Source of the DNA: Methylobacterium tarhaniae
GTDB lineage: Bacteria > Pseudomonadota > Alphaproteobacteria > Rhizobiales > Beijerinckiaceae
Length of the DNA stretch: 64,000 nt
Assembly: GCF_001043955.1 (NCBI RefSeq)
Contig: NZ_LABZ01000078.1
Coordinates: 44,653 to 108,652, forward strand
Reading direction: 5' to 3'
The notes beneath the pieces are model-generated. The model had not been told where the DNA came from. It did no database searches and saw nothing but the letters and a program-made list of their open reading frames with translations. Positions 41,305 through 50,494 of the stretch are shown here, one piece after another. The position numbers were made by a program, and so were the translations under genes. How positions within the stretch are numbered: position 1 is the stretch's first letter; every line of letters starts with the position of its first letter.

Positions 41305-42860
41305 GCCCGCCCCATCTGCGGCGCGGCCGCGGGCGCATCCGCCGCCCGGCGGGCCCGCCGCGGCGCCGCGAACCGGGCGACCTTGTACGAAATCGATGCG
41401 AAGCCCGCGGCGAGCGCCAGCAAGGCGGCGTCGAAGCCGAGGAACCAGGCCGGGTCGTCCCAGAGCGCGCGGGCGGTCGCGACGTCGGCGAGCACCACCG
41501 CGACGAACAGCGCCGCCACGAGGGCGAGCGCCCCGCGCCAGGCCCGGCGCGGCGCCGGCCACGCCCCCGCCACGGCCACCGCGATCCAGGCGCCGAAGAA
41601 CACCCAGACCTCGCGCTCCGCCCGGCCCGCGAGGTCGAGGGGGAGCAGCCGGTTGGCGAGGAGATAGGCGGCGATCCCCGCCGGCAGGCCCGCGATCGTG
41701 CCGAGGTTGAGGGTGTGGACGAGGCGCCAGCCGAATCCCGCCGCGACCCCGGATTTCGGCAGCCGGGCCACGGTCCACAGCACCAGCCCGCTGCCCACCA
41801 TGGCGCAGCCCAAGAGCCCGCACAGGAAGAACAGCCCCCGTAAGGCGGCCCCGGCGAAATGCGCCTCGTGCAGGCCGACCATGGTGGTGAAGGTCTTGGC
41901 CGCCGGGCGCAACCCGCCCGACAGGACCTCGACCACCGTCCCGCTCGTGCCCGCGAAGGCGACCTGCGGGTGCTGGTGCGAGAGGCCGTGCGGCTCCTCG
42001 AACACCGCGACGACCGTGGAGTTGGCGTCGCGCGGGTTGAGGATGCTGAGCCGCTCCAGCGGTTCGGGGATCGTCGCGAGGGCCTTTGCCACCATCGGCC
42101 CGACCGGGGCGAGGGTGCCGGGCTCGCCCGCGGGCGGACGGTTCCGCGTGACCTGGCCGGTCTCGGCGAAAAAGGCCTGCTGGTCGCCGCGATAGGCCGC
42201 GGTGACGCCCCAGGGCATGTACATGATCGCCAGGGTGACGACGCCCGTATAGGTGATCATCAGGTGGAACGGCAGCGCCAGCACGCCGCTGACGTTGTGG
42301 GCGTCGAGCCACCCGCGCTGCGCCGCCTTGTCCCGGCGCAGGGTGAAGAAATCGGAAAAGATGCGCCGGTGGGTGACGATCCCGCTCACCAGGGCCACCA
42401 GCATCACCATCGCGCAGATGCCGACGATCCAGCGGCCCCAGAGCGGGGGCAGGTTCAGCTCGAAATGGAAGCGGTAGAAGAAGTCGCCGCCGCGCGTCGC
42501 CCGCATCTCCGCCGGTGCGCCGCTCTGCGGATCGAGCAGGACGTGGCCCGGCGGCGTGCCGGGGCGGTTGCGCCAGAACAGCTCGACGAGGGGCCGCTCC
42601 GGCGTCGGCAGGGTGACGAACCACATCCGCGCCCCGCCCGCATGGGCCTGGAGGTGGGCGACGGCGAGGTCGGCCGAGGCCGCCAGGGTCTCGGGCGTGA
42701 TCGCGGCCTCGCGCCTCAGTTCCGGCTGCATCCAGCGCGAGATCTCCGCCCGGTAATAGCTCGCGGTGCCGGTGACGAAGACGGCGAACAGCACCCAGCC
42801 GACGACGAGGCCGGACCAGGTGTGCATCCAGGCCATGGACTGGCGAAACCCCTGCTTCAT
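41301..42860 (-). CDS. PepSY-domain inner-membrane protein (iron-uptake reductase type)
   Basis: This 519-residue protein has an N-terminal helix (MAWMHTWSGLVVGWVLFAVF), two periplasmic PepSY-like regions and three more helices (GICAMVMLVALVSGIVTHRRIF; YTGVVTLAIMYMPWGVTA; FFLCGLLGCAMVGSGLVLW). Conserved histidines (W-x-H-TW near the start, AHNVSGVLALPFHLM) lie in helices and would bind haem b. The family (FegB/PiuB-like) is thought to reduce ferric siderophores at the inner membrane. It overlaps both neighbours by ATGA, showing one operon with the TonB receptor and DUF3649. Confidence 0.85.
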   Translation of the reverse strand: MKQGFRQSMAWMHTWSGLVVGWVLFAVFVTGTASYYRAEISRWMQPELRREAAITPETLAASADLAVAHLQAHAGGARMWFVTLPTPERPLVELFWRNRPGTPPGHVLLDPQSGAPAEMRATRGGDFFYRFHFELNLPPLWGRWIVGICAMVMLVALVSGIVTHRRIFSDFFTLRRDKAAQRGWLDAHNVSGVLALPFHLMITYTGVVTLAIMYMPWGVTAAYRGDQQAFFAETGQVTRNRPPAGEPGTLAPVGPMVAKALATIPEPLERLSILNPRDANSTVVAVFEEPHGLSHQHPQVAFAGTSGTVVEVLSGGLRPAAKTFTTMVGLHEAHFAGAALRGLFFLCGLLGCAMVGSGLVLWTVARLPKSGVAAGFGWRLVHTLNLGTIAGLPAGIAAYLLANRLLPLDLAGRAEREVWVFFGAWIAVAVAGAWPAPRRAWRGALALVAALFVAVVLADVATARALWDDPAWFLGFDAALLALAAGFASISYKVARFAAPRRARRAADAPAAAPQMGRA

Positions 42861-43180
42861 GGCGTGAATCCGGTGGTGGAGCCCATGACGAGCCAGAGGG
42901 CGGCGCCGAGGAGCAGGGCGAGCCCGCCGACGATCGCGGCGGCGCGGGCGAGCGAGCGCGCCGCGAAGGCGACGACCACGATGCCCACCATGATGGCGAA
43001 GCTCGCGAGCGTCGCCGTCGTCACGGCCTCCGCCCGGGACATCGGCAGGGTCAGGGAGAGGAGGGCGGTCGCGAGGCCTGCGATCCCGTAGCCGCCCCCG
43101 ATCGCGAGGACGACGCGCCCTGCCACCGAGGCCCTCGCCGGAAGCGTGGATGAGCGGGTCATGGGGGACGAGCTGGTCAT
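42857..43180 (-). CDS. DUF3649 small membrane protein
   Basis: A 107-residue protein with three to four helices (VVLAIGGGYGIAGLATALLS, TTATLASFAIMVGIVVVAFA, GGLALLLGAALWLVM). LPMSRAEAV between the first two helices is the DUF3649 motif. The second ATG at 43162 is an alternative start. It sits 9 nt after the receptor stop and overlaps the PepSY start. The set receptor/DUF3649/PepSY/DUF3325 is a known iron-uptake gene arrangement. Confidence 0.82.
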   Translation of the reverse strand: MTSSSPMTRSSTLPARASVAGRVVLAIGGGYGIAGLATALLSLTLPMSRAEAVTTATLASFAIMVGIVVVAFAARSLARAAAIVGGLALLLGAALWLVMGSTTGFTP

Positions 43181-43189
43181 GGCGCCCCC

Positions 43190-45544
43190 TTACCAGCGAT
43201 ACCGTAGCGTCGCATAGACCGTGCGCGGCAGGCCGTAGAAGCAGCTCGCGTAGGAGAAGCAGCCGGTCACGGTGCGATCGTCGAGCAGGTTCTGGGCATT
43301 GACCTGCAGGTCGAAGCCCGTGAGCTTCGGATCGAGGTGCTTGAGGTCGTAGGCCGCCAGCGCATCGACCAGCACCGCCTCCGGCACCCGGAAGGTATTG
43401 GCCGCATCGCCCCAGGAGCCGCCGAGATAGCGCACGCCGCCGCCGAGGGTGAGGCCGGCGAGCGGGCCGGACCGGAAGCGGTAATCGACGAACAGCGAGG
43501 CGGTGCGGTCCGGAACCTGGACCGGGCGCAGGCCCACGATCGGCACCTGTCGGCCGGTGACCTGGTTGAAGGTCGTGGTGGTGTCGCGGGTGTTGCGCAC
43601 GTCGAGGAAGGAGACCCCGCCGACGAGGTTCAGCCCCTCGGCGAGCGTCGCGCGGGCCTCGAACTCGACGCCCTGCACGCCGATCTCGCCGGTCTGGAGG
43701 CTGAAGCCGAAATTGTTCGGATCCGCCGTCAGGGTGTTCGAGCGCTTGATGTCGAAGGCCGCCGCCGTCAGCAGGATGTCCGTGCCCGGCGGCTGGTACT
43801 TGATGCCCGCCTCGTACTGGCGGCTGGAGATCGGGTCCGGCACGCGCCCGGTGGTGCCGAAGGCCGGATCGAAGATGCGCCCGCTGATGATCGGCTCGAA
43901 CGCCTCGCTGTAGGAGACGTAAGGCGCGACGCCGCTGTCGAAGCGGTAGAGCAGGCTCGCCCGGTAGGTCAGGGCGTCGGCCGGCACGTCCTGCAAGGCG
44001 ACCGCGCCGGTGGCGAGCGTCCGGGTCGGCCCGGTCTGCCGGGCGGTGTCGTAGCGCCCGCCGAGCGTCAGGACGAGGCGGTCGAACTTGATCTGGTCCT
44101 GCAGGTAGACGCCGGTCTGCTGCGCGGTGATGCGGGCATTCGTGGTGAAGCCCGGCACCGCAATATTCATGTCGTAGTTCGGCGCCAGTGCGTTGAGGTC
44201 GGGCGCGGCGGGGAAGGGGGTCGAGAGCGTCCGGGTCTTGATCGTCTGGTGGTCGACTCCGAACAGCGCCGTGTGGGCGAAGGGCCCGGTGTCGAACTTC
44301 GCCTCGAAGTAGTTGTCCATCGTGTAGGCGTCGATCGCCACGTCGGTGGCGATGCGCGAGCGGTTGATCAGCGGCCCGGTCGTCAATGCCGAGAGCGGGA
44401 ACAGCGCCGCGTTGGAGTTGAAGGCCGTGTAGACGCTGCGATACTGCCCTTCCGTGCGCAGGAAGCGGCCGGAGGAGTGGAAGCGGAAGGCGTCGTCGAA
44501 GCGGTGGTCGAGGATATAGGTCACCGCAGCTTGCGTGCGGTCGGATTGCTCGAAGTTGCGGTCGCCGTCATAGAAATCGACCGGCAGGCGCCCGACGATC
44601 CCGTTGCCGAAGTTGCGCGGGAAGAGCGTGCCGTAGGCCGGGAAGCTGCCGTAGAAACCGGAGAACGGGTCGCGCTGGTAGAGGCCGAGCACGGTGAGCG
44701 AGGTGTCGGCGGAGGGGCGCCAGGTCAGGCTCGGCTGGATGAAGGCGCGCTCGACCCGGGTCGTCACCGCCGGCCCGTCGCCGTTCCACCCGAGGCCCGT
44801 CACCCGGTAGGCGAATTGCTCGGTCCCCGGGACGGTGGTCTCCGAGGTGATCGGCCCGCCGACGTCGAAGCCGCCCCGCACCTCGCTGAAGCCGCCGCCC
44901 TGGACGAAGACCTCGCCGTGGCGGACGAATTGCGGCATCTTCGACGTCAGGTTGACGATGCCGCCGGGGCCGGACTGGCCATAGAGCACCGAGGCCGGGC
45001 CCTTGACGATGTCGATCCGCTCGATCCGGTAAGGATCGACCGACGGGAAGGCGTCGCGGCTGGTCGGCAGGCGCATCCCGTCGAGGAAGAGCGGCGCCGT
45101 GAAGCCGCGGATCGAGAATTGCTCCAGCCGGGTCCCGCCGGCGCCGCCGCGCTGCTCGGTGGTCACGCTCGGGCTGTAGCGCAGGGCCTGGTTGATGGTG
45201 AGCGCGTTCTGGTCCTCGATCTGCTCGCGGCCGATGACGGTGATCGATTGCGCGGTCTCGAGGATCGGCGTGTCGGTCTTGGTCGCCACCACGCTGCGCG
45301 AGGCGACGTAGCCGGGCACCGGCCCGCGCGCGCCGCCGGGCTGCGTCCCGGCGGCGGTGGCCGTGACCGGCCGCGCGACGCCCTCGATGCTGATGGTGTC
45401 GAGGGCGATCTCGGCACCGTCCTGGGCCTGCGCGCCCGCGACCAGGCCGGACGTCAGCACCACGCCCGACAGCAGCGACCAGCTCAACCGACGCCGCCCC
45501 ACGAGCGAGAGGTGAGGGACGCGACGCGACGACGGGACGGGCAT
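43190..45544 (-). CDS. TonB-dependent siderophore receptor
   Basis: The precursor has 784 residues: signal peptide (LLSGVVLTSGLVAGAQAQ, cleavage near 40), a TonB-box/STN-less linker, a plug domain (TPILETAQSITVIGREQI; SIRGFTAPLFLDGMRLP; YGQSGPGGIVNLTSKMP), then a 22-strand barrel ending with the aromatic YATLRYRW. The style is that of ferrichrome/ferrioxamine-type (FhuA/FoxA) receptors. It imports an iron-siderophore complex across the outer membrane with TonB energy. Three inner-membrane partner genes follow. The start with signal peptide at 45544 was preferred over a longer frame beginning at 45652. Iron control (Fur/Irr/RirA) is expected, but no clear box was identified. Confidence 0.9.
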   Translation of the reverse strand: MPVPSSRRVPHLSLVGRRRLSWSLLSGVVLTSGLVAGAQAQDGAEIALDTISIEGVARPVTATAAGTQPGGARGPVPGYVASRSVVATKTDTPILETAQSITVIGREQIEDQNALTINQALRYSPSVTTEQRGGAGGTRLEQFSIRGFTAPLFLDGMRLPTSRDAFPSVDPYRIERIDIVKGPASVLYGQSGPGGIVNLTSKMPQFVRHGEVFVQGGGFSEVRGGFDVGGPITSETTVPGTEQFAYRVTGLGWNGDGPAVTTRVERAFIQPSLTWRPSADTSLTVLGLYQRDPFSGFYGSFPAYGTLFPRNFGNGIVGRLPVDFYDGDRNFEQSDRTQAAVTYILDHRFDDAFRFHSSGRFLRTEGQYRSVYTAFNSNAALFPLSALTTGPLINRSRIATDVAIDAYTMDNYFEAKFDTGPFAHTALFGVDHQTIKTRTLSTPFPAAPDLNALAPNYDMNIAVPGFTTNARITAQQTGVYLQDQIKFDRLVLTLGGRYDTARQTGPTRTLATGAVALQDVPADALTYRASLLYRFDSGVAPYVSYSEAFEPIISGRIFDPAFGTTGRVPDPISSRQYEAGIKYQPPGTDILLTAAAFDIKRSNTLTADPNNFGFSLQTGEIGVQGVEFEARATLAEGLNLVGGVSFLDVRNTRDTTTTFNQVTGRQVPIVGLRPVQVPDRTASLFVDYRFRSGPLAGLTLGGGVRYLGGSWGDAANTFRVPEAVLVDALAAYDLKHLDPKLTGFDLQVNAQNLLDDRTVTGCFSYASCFYGLPRTVYATLRYRW

Positions 45545-46180
45545 GACGGAATCCAGGGCGAGCGGGAACGCTGCTCGCGGCCAGTACAAGGGGGTGGGAA
45601 CCCGGGTGGCCGCGGCTGGAGACCGAATGGCAAAATCAGCAAAGGCTAACAAGAACTATGTTTTATAGCTATTACAATGAGAATGTCGATGGTCTTTTGT
45701 ATCAGTGCGCCGTCGATATTGGTGTAAGCGAATCCGTGCCGTGATCAAGTCAGGACGATGAAATGCGAAGACGCCGGATGGATGTGGGTATCGGGGGCCT
45801 GGAACAGCCTCCGTCCCGACGCAGGGTCACGCGTGATCCCACCCGAAAAGCCTAGTCCGAACGATCTATACGCCCGGTCGTCGGCCGGCATCTCCCGTGC
45901 GACCGGCGCGTGATGCGGCGTCCCCTCGCTGTGAAAGGACCGGCGCGGCGGCACCGGCCGAACAAACGGGGCATCGCCCCTCGTCGCGGATACGACGGAA
46001 CTCGTCCGGCCCAACCTGCCATCGCGGCGATCCGGCCCTGCACTCGCCCCGACGCGACCTCAGCGTATTGCCGAGGTTCCGGGCGACCGCCGTCATCGAT
46101 CGCCGCCCGGTCTCCGGCCTCCTCGTGTGGATGAGGGACGGCGCGCAGGCGCCGCCCCGGTCACGCGAGGCAGGGGCGCA
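45545..46180. promoter_or_regulatory. Promoter region of the siderophore-receptor operon and gene-free stretch
   Basis: AT-rich sequence at about 45625-45720, upstream of the receptor on the minus strand, is the probable promoter. It includes AATGAGAAT-like elements that could suit Fur, but no convincing consensus. The remaining 45745-46180 shows only short frames without family features. Confidence 0.4.
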
Positions 46181-47914
46181 TCACCGGATCAGGTTCGACT
46201 TGGCCAGATCGACGATCTCGTCGCCGCGGCCGTTCATCACCGCCCGCATCACGTAGAGGCTGAAGCCCTTCACCTGCTCGGCCCGGATCCGAGGCGGCAT
46301 CGCGAGTTCCTGGCGGTTGGTCACCACGTCGAGGAGGGCCGGGCCGTCATGGGCCAGCATCTCGGCGATGGCCCCCTCCAGCTCGCCCGGATCCTCGACC
46401 CGGCGCCCGTGCAGGCCGGCGGCGCGGGCGATGGCGGAGAAGTCCGGGTTCTGGAGCGCGACGCCGGTATCGAGGTAGCCGGCGGCCTTCATCTCCAGCT
46501 CGACGAAGCCGAGGGTGCCGTTGTTGAACACCACGACCTTCACCGGCAGCTTCTCCTGCACCAGGGTGAGGAGGTCGCCCATCAGCATGGTGAAGCCGCC
46601 ATCGCCGGCGAGCGCGATCACCTGTCGTCCTGCTTGCGCGGCCTGGATCCCGATCGCGTGGGCCATGGCGTTCGCCATCGAGCCGTGCGCCCAGGAGCCG
46701 ATCAGCCGCCGGCCCGGGGACATTGTCAGGTAGCGCGCCGCCCAGATGGTGGGCGTACCGACATCCGCCGTGAACACCGCGTCCGGGCTCGCCGCCTCGC
46801 TCACCAGCCGGGTCAGGTATTGCGGGTGGATCGGCAGGCGGCCGGGCTTGCCCGTCGCGAGGTCGTCGAGCCCCTCGCGGGCCTTCGCGTAATGCTTCAG
46901 GCAGCGTTCGAGGTGGCTGGAATCCCGGCGCGCCTTGAGCCGCGGCCGCAGGGCCGCGATGGTCGCCCCGACATCGCCGACGAGGCCGAGATCGAGCCGG
47001 CAGCGGCGGCCGAGATTCTCCGGCCGGATGTCGATCTGCGCGATCTTCGCTGTCTCGGGATAGAACTGGCGGTAGGGAAAGTCGGTGCCGAGCAGCAGCA
47101 GCGCATCGCAGGCCTCCATGGCGGCGTAGCCGGAGGAGAAGCCGATCAGCCCGGTCATGCCGACATCGTAGGGGTTGTCGCTCTCGACATGCTCCTTGCC
47201 GCCGAGCGCGTGCACCACCGGCGCCTTGAGGGCCTCGGCGAGGCCGATCACCGCCTCCCGCGCCCCGGCGCAGCCGCGGCCGCAGAACAGCGTCACCTTC
47301 TCGGCGCCGTCGAGCAGGGCCGCGAGCGCATCGAGCTCGGTATCCTGCGGCACGACCACCGGAGGCTTGGGCGCCAGCGTCGCGGGCGCGGCGAGAGCCC
47401 GCTCCGGCGCCTCCTTCAGGGCGACGTCGCCGGGGATCACCACCACCGAGACGCCGCCCTTGCCCAAAGCGGTGCGGATCGCGATCTCGAGGACGTAGGG
47501 CAGCTGCGCCGGATCGGAGACCAGCTCGCAATAGTGGCTGCACTCCCGGAACAGCTCCTCCGGATGGGTGGCCTGGAAGTAGTTGGTGCCGATCTCGGCC
47601 GAGGGGATGTGGGCGGCGATGGCCAGCACCGGCGTGCGCGAGCGGTGGGCGTCGTAGAGGCCGTTGATGAGGTGGAGATGGCCCGGGCCGCAGGACCCGG
47701 CGCAGACCGCGAGCCCGCCCGTCGCTTGCGACTCGGCGGAGGCCGCGAAGGCCGCCACCTCCTCGTGGCGCACATGCACCCAGCGGATCCTGGCCCGAGC
47801 CCGAATCGCCTCGGTCAGGCCGTTGAGGCTGTCGCCGACGACGCCGTAGACGCGTTCGACGCCGGCATGTTCCAGGGTCTCGATGCAGAGATCGGCAACG
47901 TTGCGGCCCGTCAT
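46181..47914 (-). CDS. poxB: Pyruvate dehydrogenase (quinone)/pyruvate oxidase, ThDP-dependent
   Basis: This 577-residue ThDP enzyme has the three-domain layout of PoxB: PYR domain (GVVGDSLNGLTEA; HVRHEEVAAFAA with the activating Glu), central FAD-binding domain and PP domain with the ThDP/Mg motif around Asp438 (AGDGGFTMLMGD...VFNNG). It should oxidise pyruvate to acetate and CO2, passing electrons to ubiquinone at the membrane via the C-terminal segment (NRQELAMPPRI). AGGAG lies seven nt before the ATG. In related bacteria this enzyme is used in stationary or low-oxygen growth. No FixK box was found here. It is monocistronic. Confidence 0.9.
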   Translation of the reverse strand: MTGRNVADLCIETLEHAGVERVYGVVGDSLNGLTEAIRARARIRWVHVRHEEVAAFAASAESQATGGLAVCAGSCGPGHLHLINGLYDAHRSRTPVLAIAAHIPSAEIGTNYFQATHPEELFRECSHYCELVSDPAQLPYVLEIAIRTALGKGGVSVVVIPGDVALKEAPERALAAPATLAPKPPVVVPQDTELDALAALLDGAEKVTLFCGRGCAGAREAVIGLAEALKAPVVHALGGKEHVESDNPYDVGMTGLIGFSSGYAAMEACDALLLLGTDFPYRQFYPETAKIAQIDIRPENLGRRCRLDLGLVGDVGATIAALRPRLKARRDSSHLERCLKHYAKAREGLDDLATGKPGRLPIHPQYLTRLVSEAASPDAVFTADVGTPTIWAARYLTMSPGRRLIGSWAHGSMANAMAHAIGIQAAQAGRQVIALAGDGGFTMLMGDLLTLVQEKLPVKVVVFNNGTLGFVELEMKAAGYLDTGVALQNPDFSAIARAAGLHGRRVEDPGELEGAIAEMLAHDGPALLDVVTNRQELAMPPRIRAEQVKGFSLYVMRAVMNGRGDEIVDLAKSNLIR

Positions 47915-48142
47915 GATAGGCTCCTGCGCGCTGCGCCGCAGCGGCTTGGCCGCCGCGAGCGAGGAAACGATGTCTCTTCGAGGCGTTCCATCCGGAGCCT
48001 GGATCTAGGGCGCGTTCGACCGAAGGGGATGCGGGGCGCGGTTGCCTCTACGGAATGCCCGGTTTGCATCGGACGGTGCCGGAGGCCGGATGGCGACGGG
48101 AGCAGGCATGTGCTCGCGCAGGTCCTGCCCACCCGACCATGG
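47915..48142. other. Upstream region of poxB, no gene
   Basis: Together with repeat copy B this forms a 613-nt gene-free interval before the next minus-strand gene. It holds the poxB promoter. No other feature is seen. Confidence 0.4.
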
Positions 48143-48317
48143 CATGATGCCAACAGCCTGAGATGCTGACGCATCGCTTCGATCTCGGGCAGGCCCGAGA
48201 TCGACGGGGCCGTTGACCCGTCTCGGATTTTCGACACCAAGCCCAGGGGGCCGGGACCTTGGGCTTGGCGATAACTCGCGAACGAGACCCAAGGTCGTTG
48301 TCTTTCGACCGTTGGTA
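48143..48317 (-). repeat. Dispersed repeat family 1, copy B
   Basis: The reverse complement aligns with 7503-7676 over its whole length. Identical blocks include CGGTCGAAAGA, CAAGCCCAAGGTC, TGGTGTCGAA, TCGTCGATCTCGGGC/CCGTCGATCTCGGGC and GATGCGTCAGCATCT. It has the same perfect 10-bp hairpin (48181-48202). Translations of both copies share short peptides, but stops and mismatches do not follow codon rules, so it is non-coding. Confidence 0.7.
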
Positions 48318-48344
48318 CGACCAGCAAGACAGGAGGCTGAAAAG

Positions 48345-48370
48345 AAAAAAGGCCGCCCTTGCGAGCGGCC
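48345..48370 (-). terminator. Rho-independent terminator of the 49073-48528 unit
   Basis: On the minus strand GGCCGC and GCGGCC pair over an 8-nt loop, followed by TTTTTTC. It lies about 160 nt after the stop of the small gene at 48528 and points the same way. Confidence 0.7.
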
Positions 48371-48527
48371 CGAAGTCTAGGGAGGAAACGCCCAAGAGGG
48401 CTGACAAGTCCGCGACGCCATCGCGTCCTTGCGTATGTCATGTATCCCATCAAATTTCGCACTGCACAATCCAGACTTTCGTGCAAGGTGCCATGCGCGC
48501 GACGCATGAAGCTCGGCCTTGAAGCGG

Positions 48528-48803
48528 TCAGACGGGCCCGATCTCGAACTCCATCCCGCGCCCGGGTCCCTGGTCGGCATAGTCGACGAGGGTGTAGCCG
48601 CGCTCCGACAGGGCCGCCTCCAGATCGTCGCGGTGCCGCCGGAACATCTGCCCGATCGCCAGCGGCGTCAGGCGCGGGCTCGCCCGCCGGAGCGCGTCGA
48701 CGCCGACCTGAAGTGGCGCGCCCTCCCGGTCCGCGATCCGGATCAGGATCGAGGCCAGCTCCGCCGCCTTGGTCTCGGCCGCCGATTTCGGCTTGAAGGC
48801 CAT
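48528..48803 (-). CDS. Small conserved-looking hypothetical protein
   Basis: A 91-residue soluble protein, all-helical in the middle (ETKAAELASILIRIADREG; LTPLAIGQMFRRHRDDLEAAL) with a short beta-like end (YTLVDYADQ). IGQMFRRHRDDLEAAL resembles a helix that could bind nucleic acid or protein, but no family is recognised. The ATG at 48803 has GAGGAG seven nt before it, better placed than the ATG at 48809. It follows the next small gene by 15 nt and shares its terminator. Confidence 0.55.
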   Translation of the reverse strand: MAFKPKSAAETKAAELASILIRIADREGAPLQVGVDALRRASPRLTPLAIGQMFRRHRDDLEAALSERGYTLVDYADQGPGRGMEFEIGPV

Positions 48804-48818
48804 CTGCATTCTCCTCGT

Positions 48819-49073
48819 TCAACCGCCACTGACCTGCTCGGCGAAGTCCTCCGGGATCTCGCCGAAGGTTCCCAGGATCGTCACGCTCTCGAGCTCGCCG
48901 GTCTCGTCATCCGCCACGATGCGCAGGGCCGCCGCGCCCGGCATGCGCCCGGCGATCGCCGCGGCGCGCTTGAGCGCCCCGCTCTCCGTCGGCGCCACGT
49001 CGCGCGCGCCCGGCCGCAACCGCTTCCGGTGCACCTCGAACGTCTGCACCATGAAGGTCGTCCGCATCGCCAT
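48819..49073 (-). CDS. Small hypothetical protein, first gene of a two-gene unit
   Basis: An 84-residue protein starting MAMRTTFMVQTFEVHRKRL, with LKRAAAIAGRMPGAAALRIV and a beta-rich acidic end (VTILGTFGEIPEDF). The pattern (Phe-Glu-Val-His start, Ala-rich helix, then a short sheet) is common in small alphaproteobacterial proteins of unknown function. GGAG lies seven nt before the ATG. A paired-hairpin element lies just upstream. It is likely co-transcribed with the 91-residue gene. Confidence 0.6.
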   Translation of the reverse strand: MAMRTTFMVQTFEVHRKRLRPGARDVAPTESGALKRAAAIAGRMPGAAALRIVADDETGELESVTILGTFGEIPEDFAEQVSGG

Positions 49074-49149
49074 CCCGCACTCCCGCTCCGCATCGGCCCG
49101 AAGCTCGGCCCTGGCCGGACGTCGCCGGCCCACCTGTTCTTTCTTCGTT

Positions 49150-49242
49150 CTAGAGCAACGCCCGATCGCGTTGCAATCGGACGCCGCTCTAGTGGTTTGA
49201 TTTTGCCGCATTTTCTGCGACGAACCGGTATCCGTTTCGTCG
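49150..49242. repeat. Double-hairpin intergenic element
   Basis: Two inverted repeats in a row. The outer one runs from CTAGAGC at 49150 to GCTCTAG at 49192, with further pairing inside (CCCGAT/ATCGG). The second is CGACGAA at 49218-49224 with TTCGTCG at 49236-49242. AACCGGTATCCGTTTCGTCGGA resembles a dispersed intergenic element known across Rhizobiales; it may be transcribed in the leader of the downstream small genes. Confidence 0.5.
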
Positions 49243-49328
49243 GACAATCTCCTAGCAGGCCGGCCGGCGCGGCTCCACCGCCCCGTCGTCGCGGCCATCG
49301 CCTCGGACCTCGGCCTCGAATTTCGGCT

Positions 49329-50393
49329 TCAGAACTTGGCCACCGCCAGGGTGCCGTCATCCATCGCGATGAAGCGGATGCCGGCCTGGCGCAGGGCGAT
49401 CACGGCCTTGTGGCGCGAGCGGGCGCCCTGGGCCTCGGCGTTCTCCTCGAGGCGGCGCACCGTCGAGAGCGACAGGCCGCCGGCTTCCGCGAGCGTCGCC
49501 ATCGACCAGTCGAGGAGCCCGCGCGCTGCGCGCAGGTGGTGGCCCCGCACGGCCTGTTCGAGCGCGCGCCGCAGGCCGGGATCGTCGCGGGAATCGGTGT
49601 CCCGCACCGGAGCACCGGAATCGTGGATCGGATACTTCATGCCGGTCCAGCCGCGGTACTCGCCCGCCTCGCTCCAGACGGGGACGCCGACGAGGCGGAA
49701 CCGCCACACCTCGCCGGTGGCGAGGCGCTCGAACGGTGTCCCCTGGAAGCGCATGTGGCGGTCATGCATCTCCCAGCCCCGGTTGCGATAGGCCTCGCGC
49801 TCCTCCGGCACGAGCATGAGGAACGGATCGACCTGGATCTCCTCCAGGGACACTCCGTGCGCCTCTGCCACCTCGATGGGGAAATGGTGGACGAGGTCCG
49901 GGCCGAGGAAATAGGTCGTCGAATAGGTCGCCCGGTAGAGTGCCTGGCGCCGGCGCCGATCGGCGGCCTGCATCTGCTTCAGCCGCTCATGGTCGGTGAC
50001 GTCGAGGGCGACCCCGCCGATCGAGAGCGGCCGTCCGTCCGGTGAGACGCGGAGCTCGGAAACGACCGACAAGGTGCACATCTCCCCGCTCGGCCGGATC
50101 ACCCGGACGACCGCGCTCGGCGCGACACGGCCTTGCAGGATCTCGCTCGGGCTCGCCAGGCGCGCCCGGTCCTCCGGATGCACGAGGTCGTGGAAGAGAT
50201 CGTAGCTGGCGACGGAGAGGTGCGGCTTCAGTCCGAGAAGCCTGAAGAAGCCCGACGACCAGCGCTGCTCACCCGAAGTGAAAGACCAATGCCAACCGCC
50301 TGCAAGGCCATATTCCTCGATTGTACGCTGAAAGATGTCGGAACAGGACTTGAGATCAGCAGCGTCCATGCACGAGTCGATCGAGGGAAACAC
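49329..50393 (-). CDS. PAS-domain regulator with C-terminal XRE-type HTH
   Basis: This 354-residue protein has two PAS-like domains (about residues 25-135, GGWHWSFTSGEQRWSSGFFR, and 150-265 ending WTGMKYPIHDSG) and a C-terminal helix-turn-helix (LRAARGLLDWSMATLAEAGG, LSLSTVRRLEE, then AGIRFIAMDDGTLAVAKF). That last block is the common XRE-type module of Methylobacterium/Rhizobium regulators. There is no kinase or nuclease domain. It likely senses a small molecule or redox state and binds DNA directly. It is the nearest regulator downstream of the nuclease/ATPase operon on the same strand (101-nt gap) and might control it or be read through from it. Confidence 0.8.
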   Translation of the reverse strand: MFPSIDSCMDAADLKSCSDIFQRTIEEYGLAGGWHWSFTSGEQRWSSGFFRLLGLKPHLSVASYDLFHDLVHPEDRARLASPSEILQGRVAPSAVVRVIRPSGEMCTLSVVSELRVSPDGRPLSIGGVALDVTDHERLKQMQAADRRRRQALYRATYSTTYFLGPDLVHHFPIEVAEAHGVSLEEIQVDPFLMLVPEEREAYRNRGWEMHDRHMRFQGTPFERLATGEVWRFRLVGVPVWSEAGEYRGWTGMKYPIHDSGAPVRDTDSRDDPGLRRALEQAVRGHHLRAARGLLDWSMATLAEAGGLSLSTVRRLEENAEAQGARSRHKAVIALRQAGIRFIAMDDGTLAVAKF

Positions 50394-50494
50394 TTTCCCG
50401 AATTCTACGGCATACCCCGCCCCAGTCTCAAGTCGAAGGCCGCGACGTTACGGTTAAGTGACTCGGCCCGGTGCTGGCAAGGCTCACGCCAGGC

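Noticed and set aside
45625..45720. Fur/Irr/RirA operator before the siderophore receptor
   Set aside because: The region is AT-rich with AATGAGAAT-like words, but no clear palindrome or ICE motif could be read with confidence.
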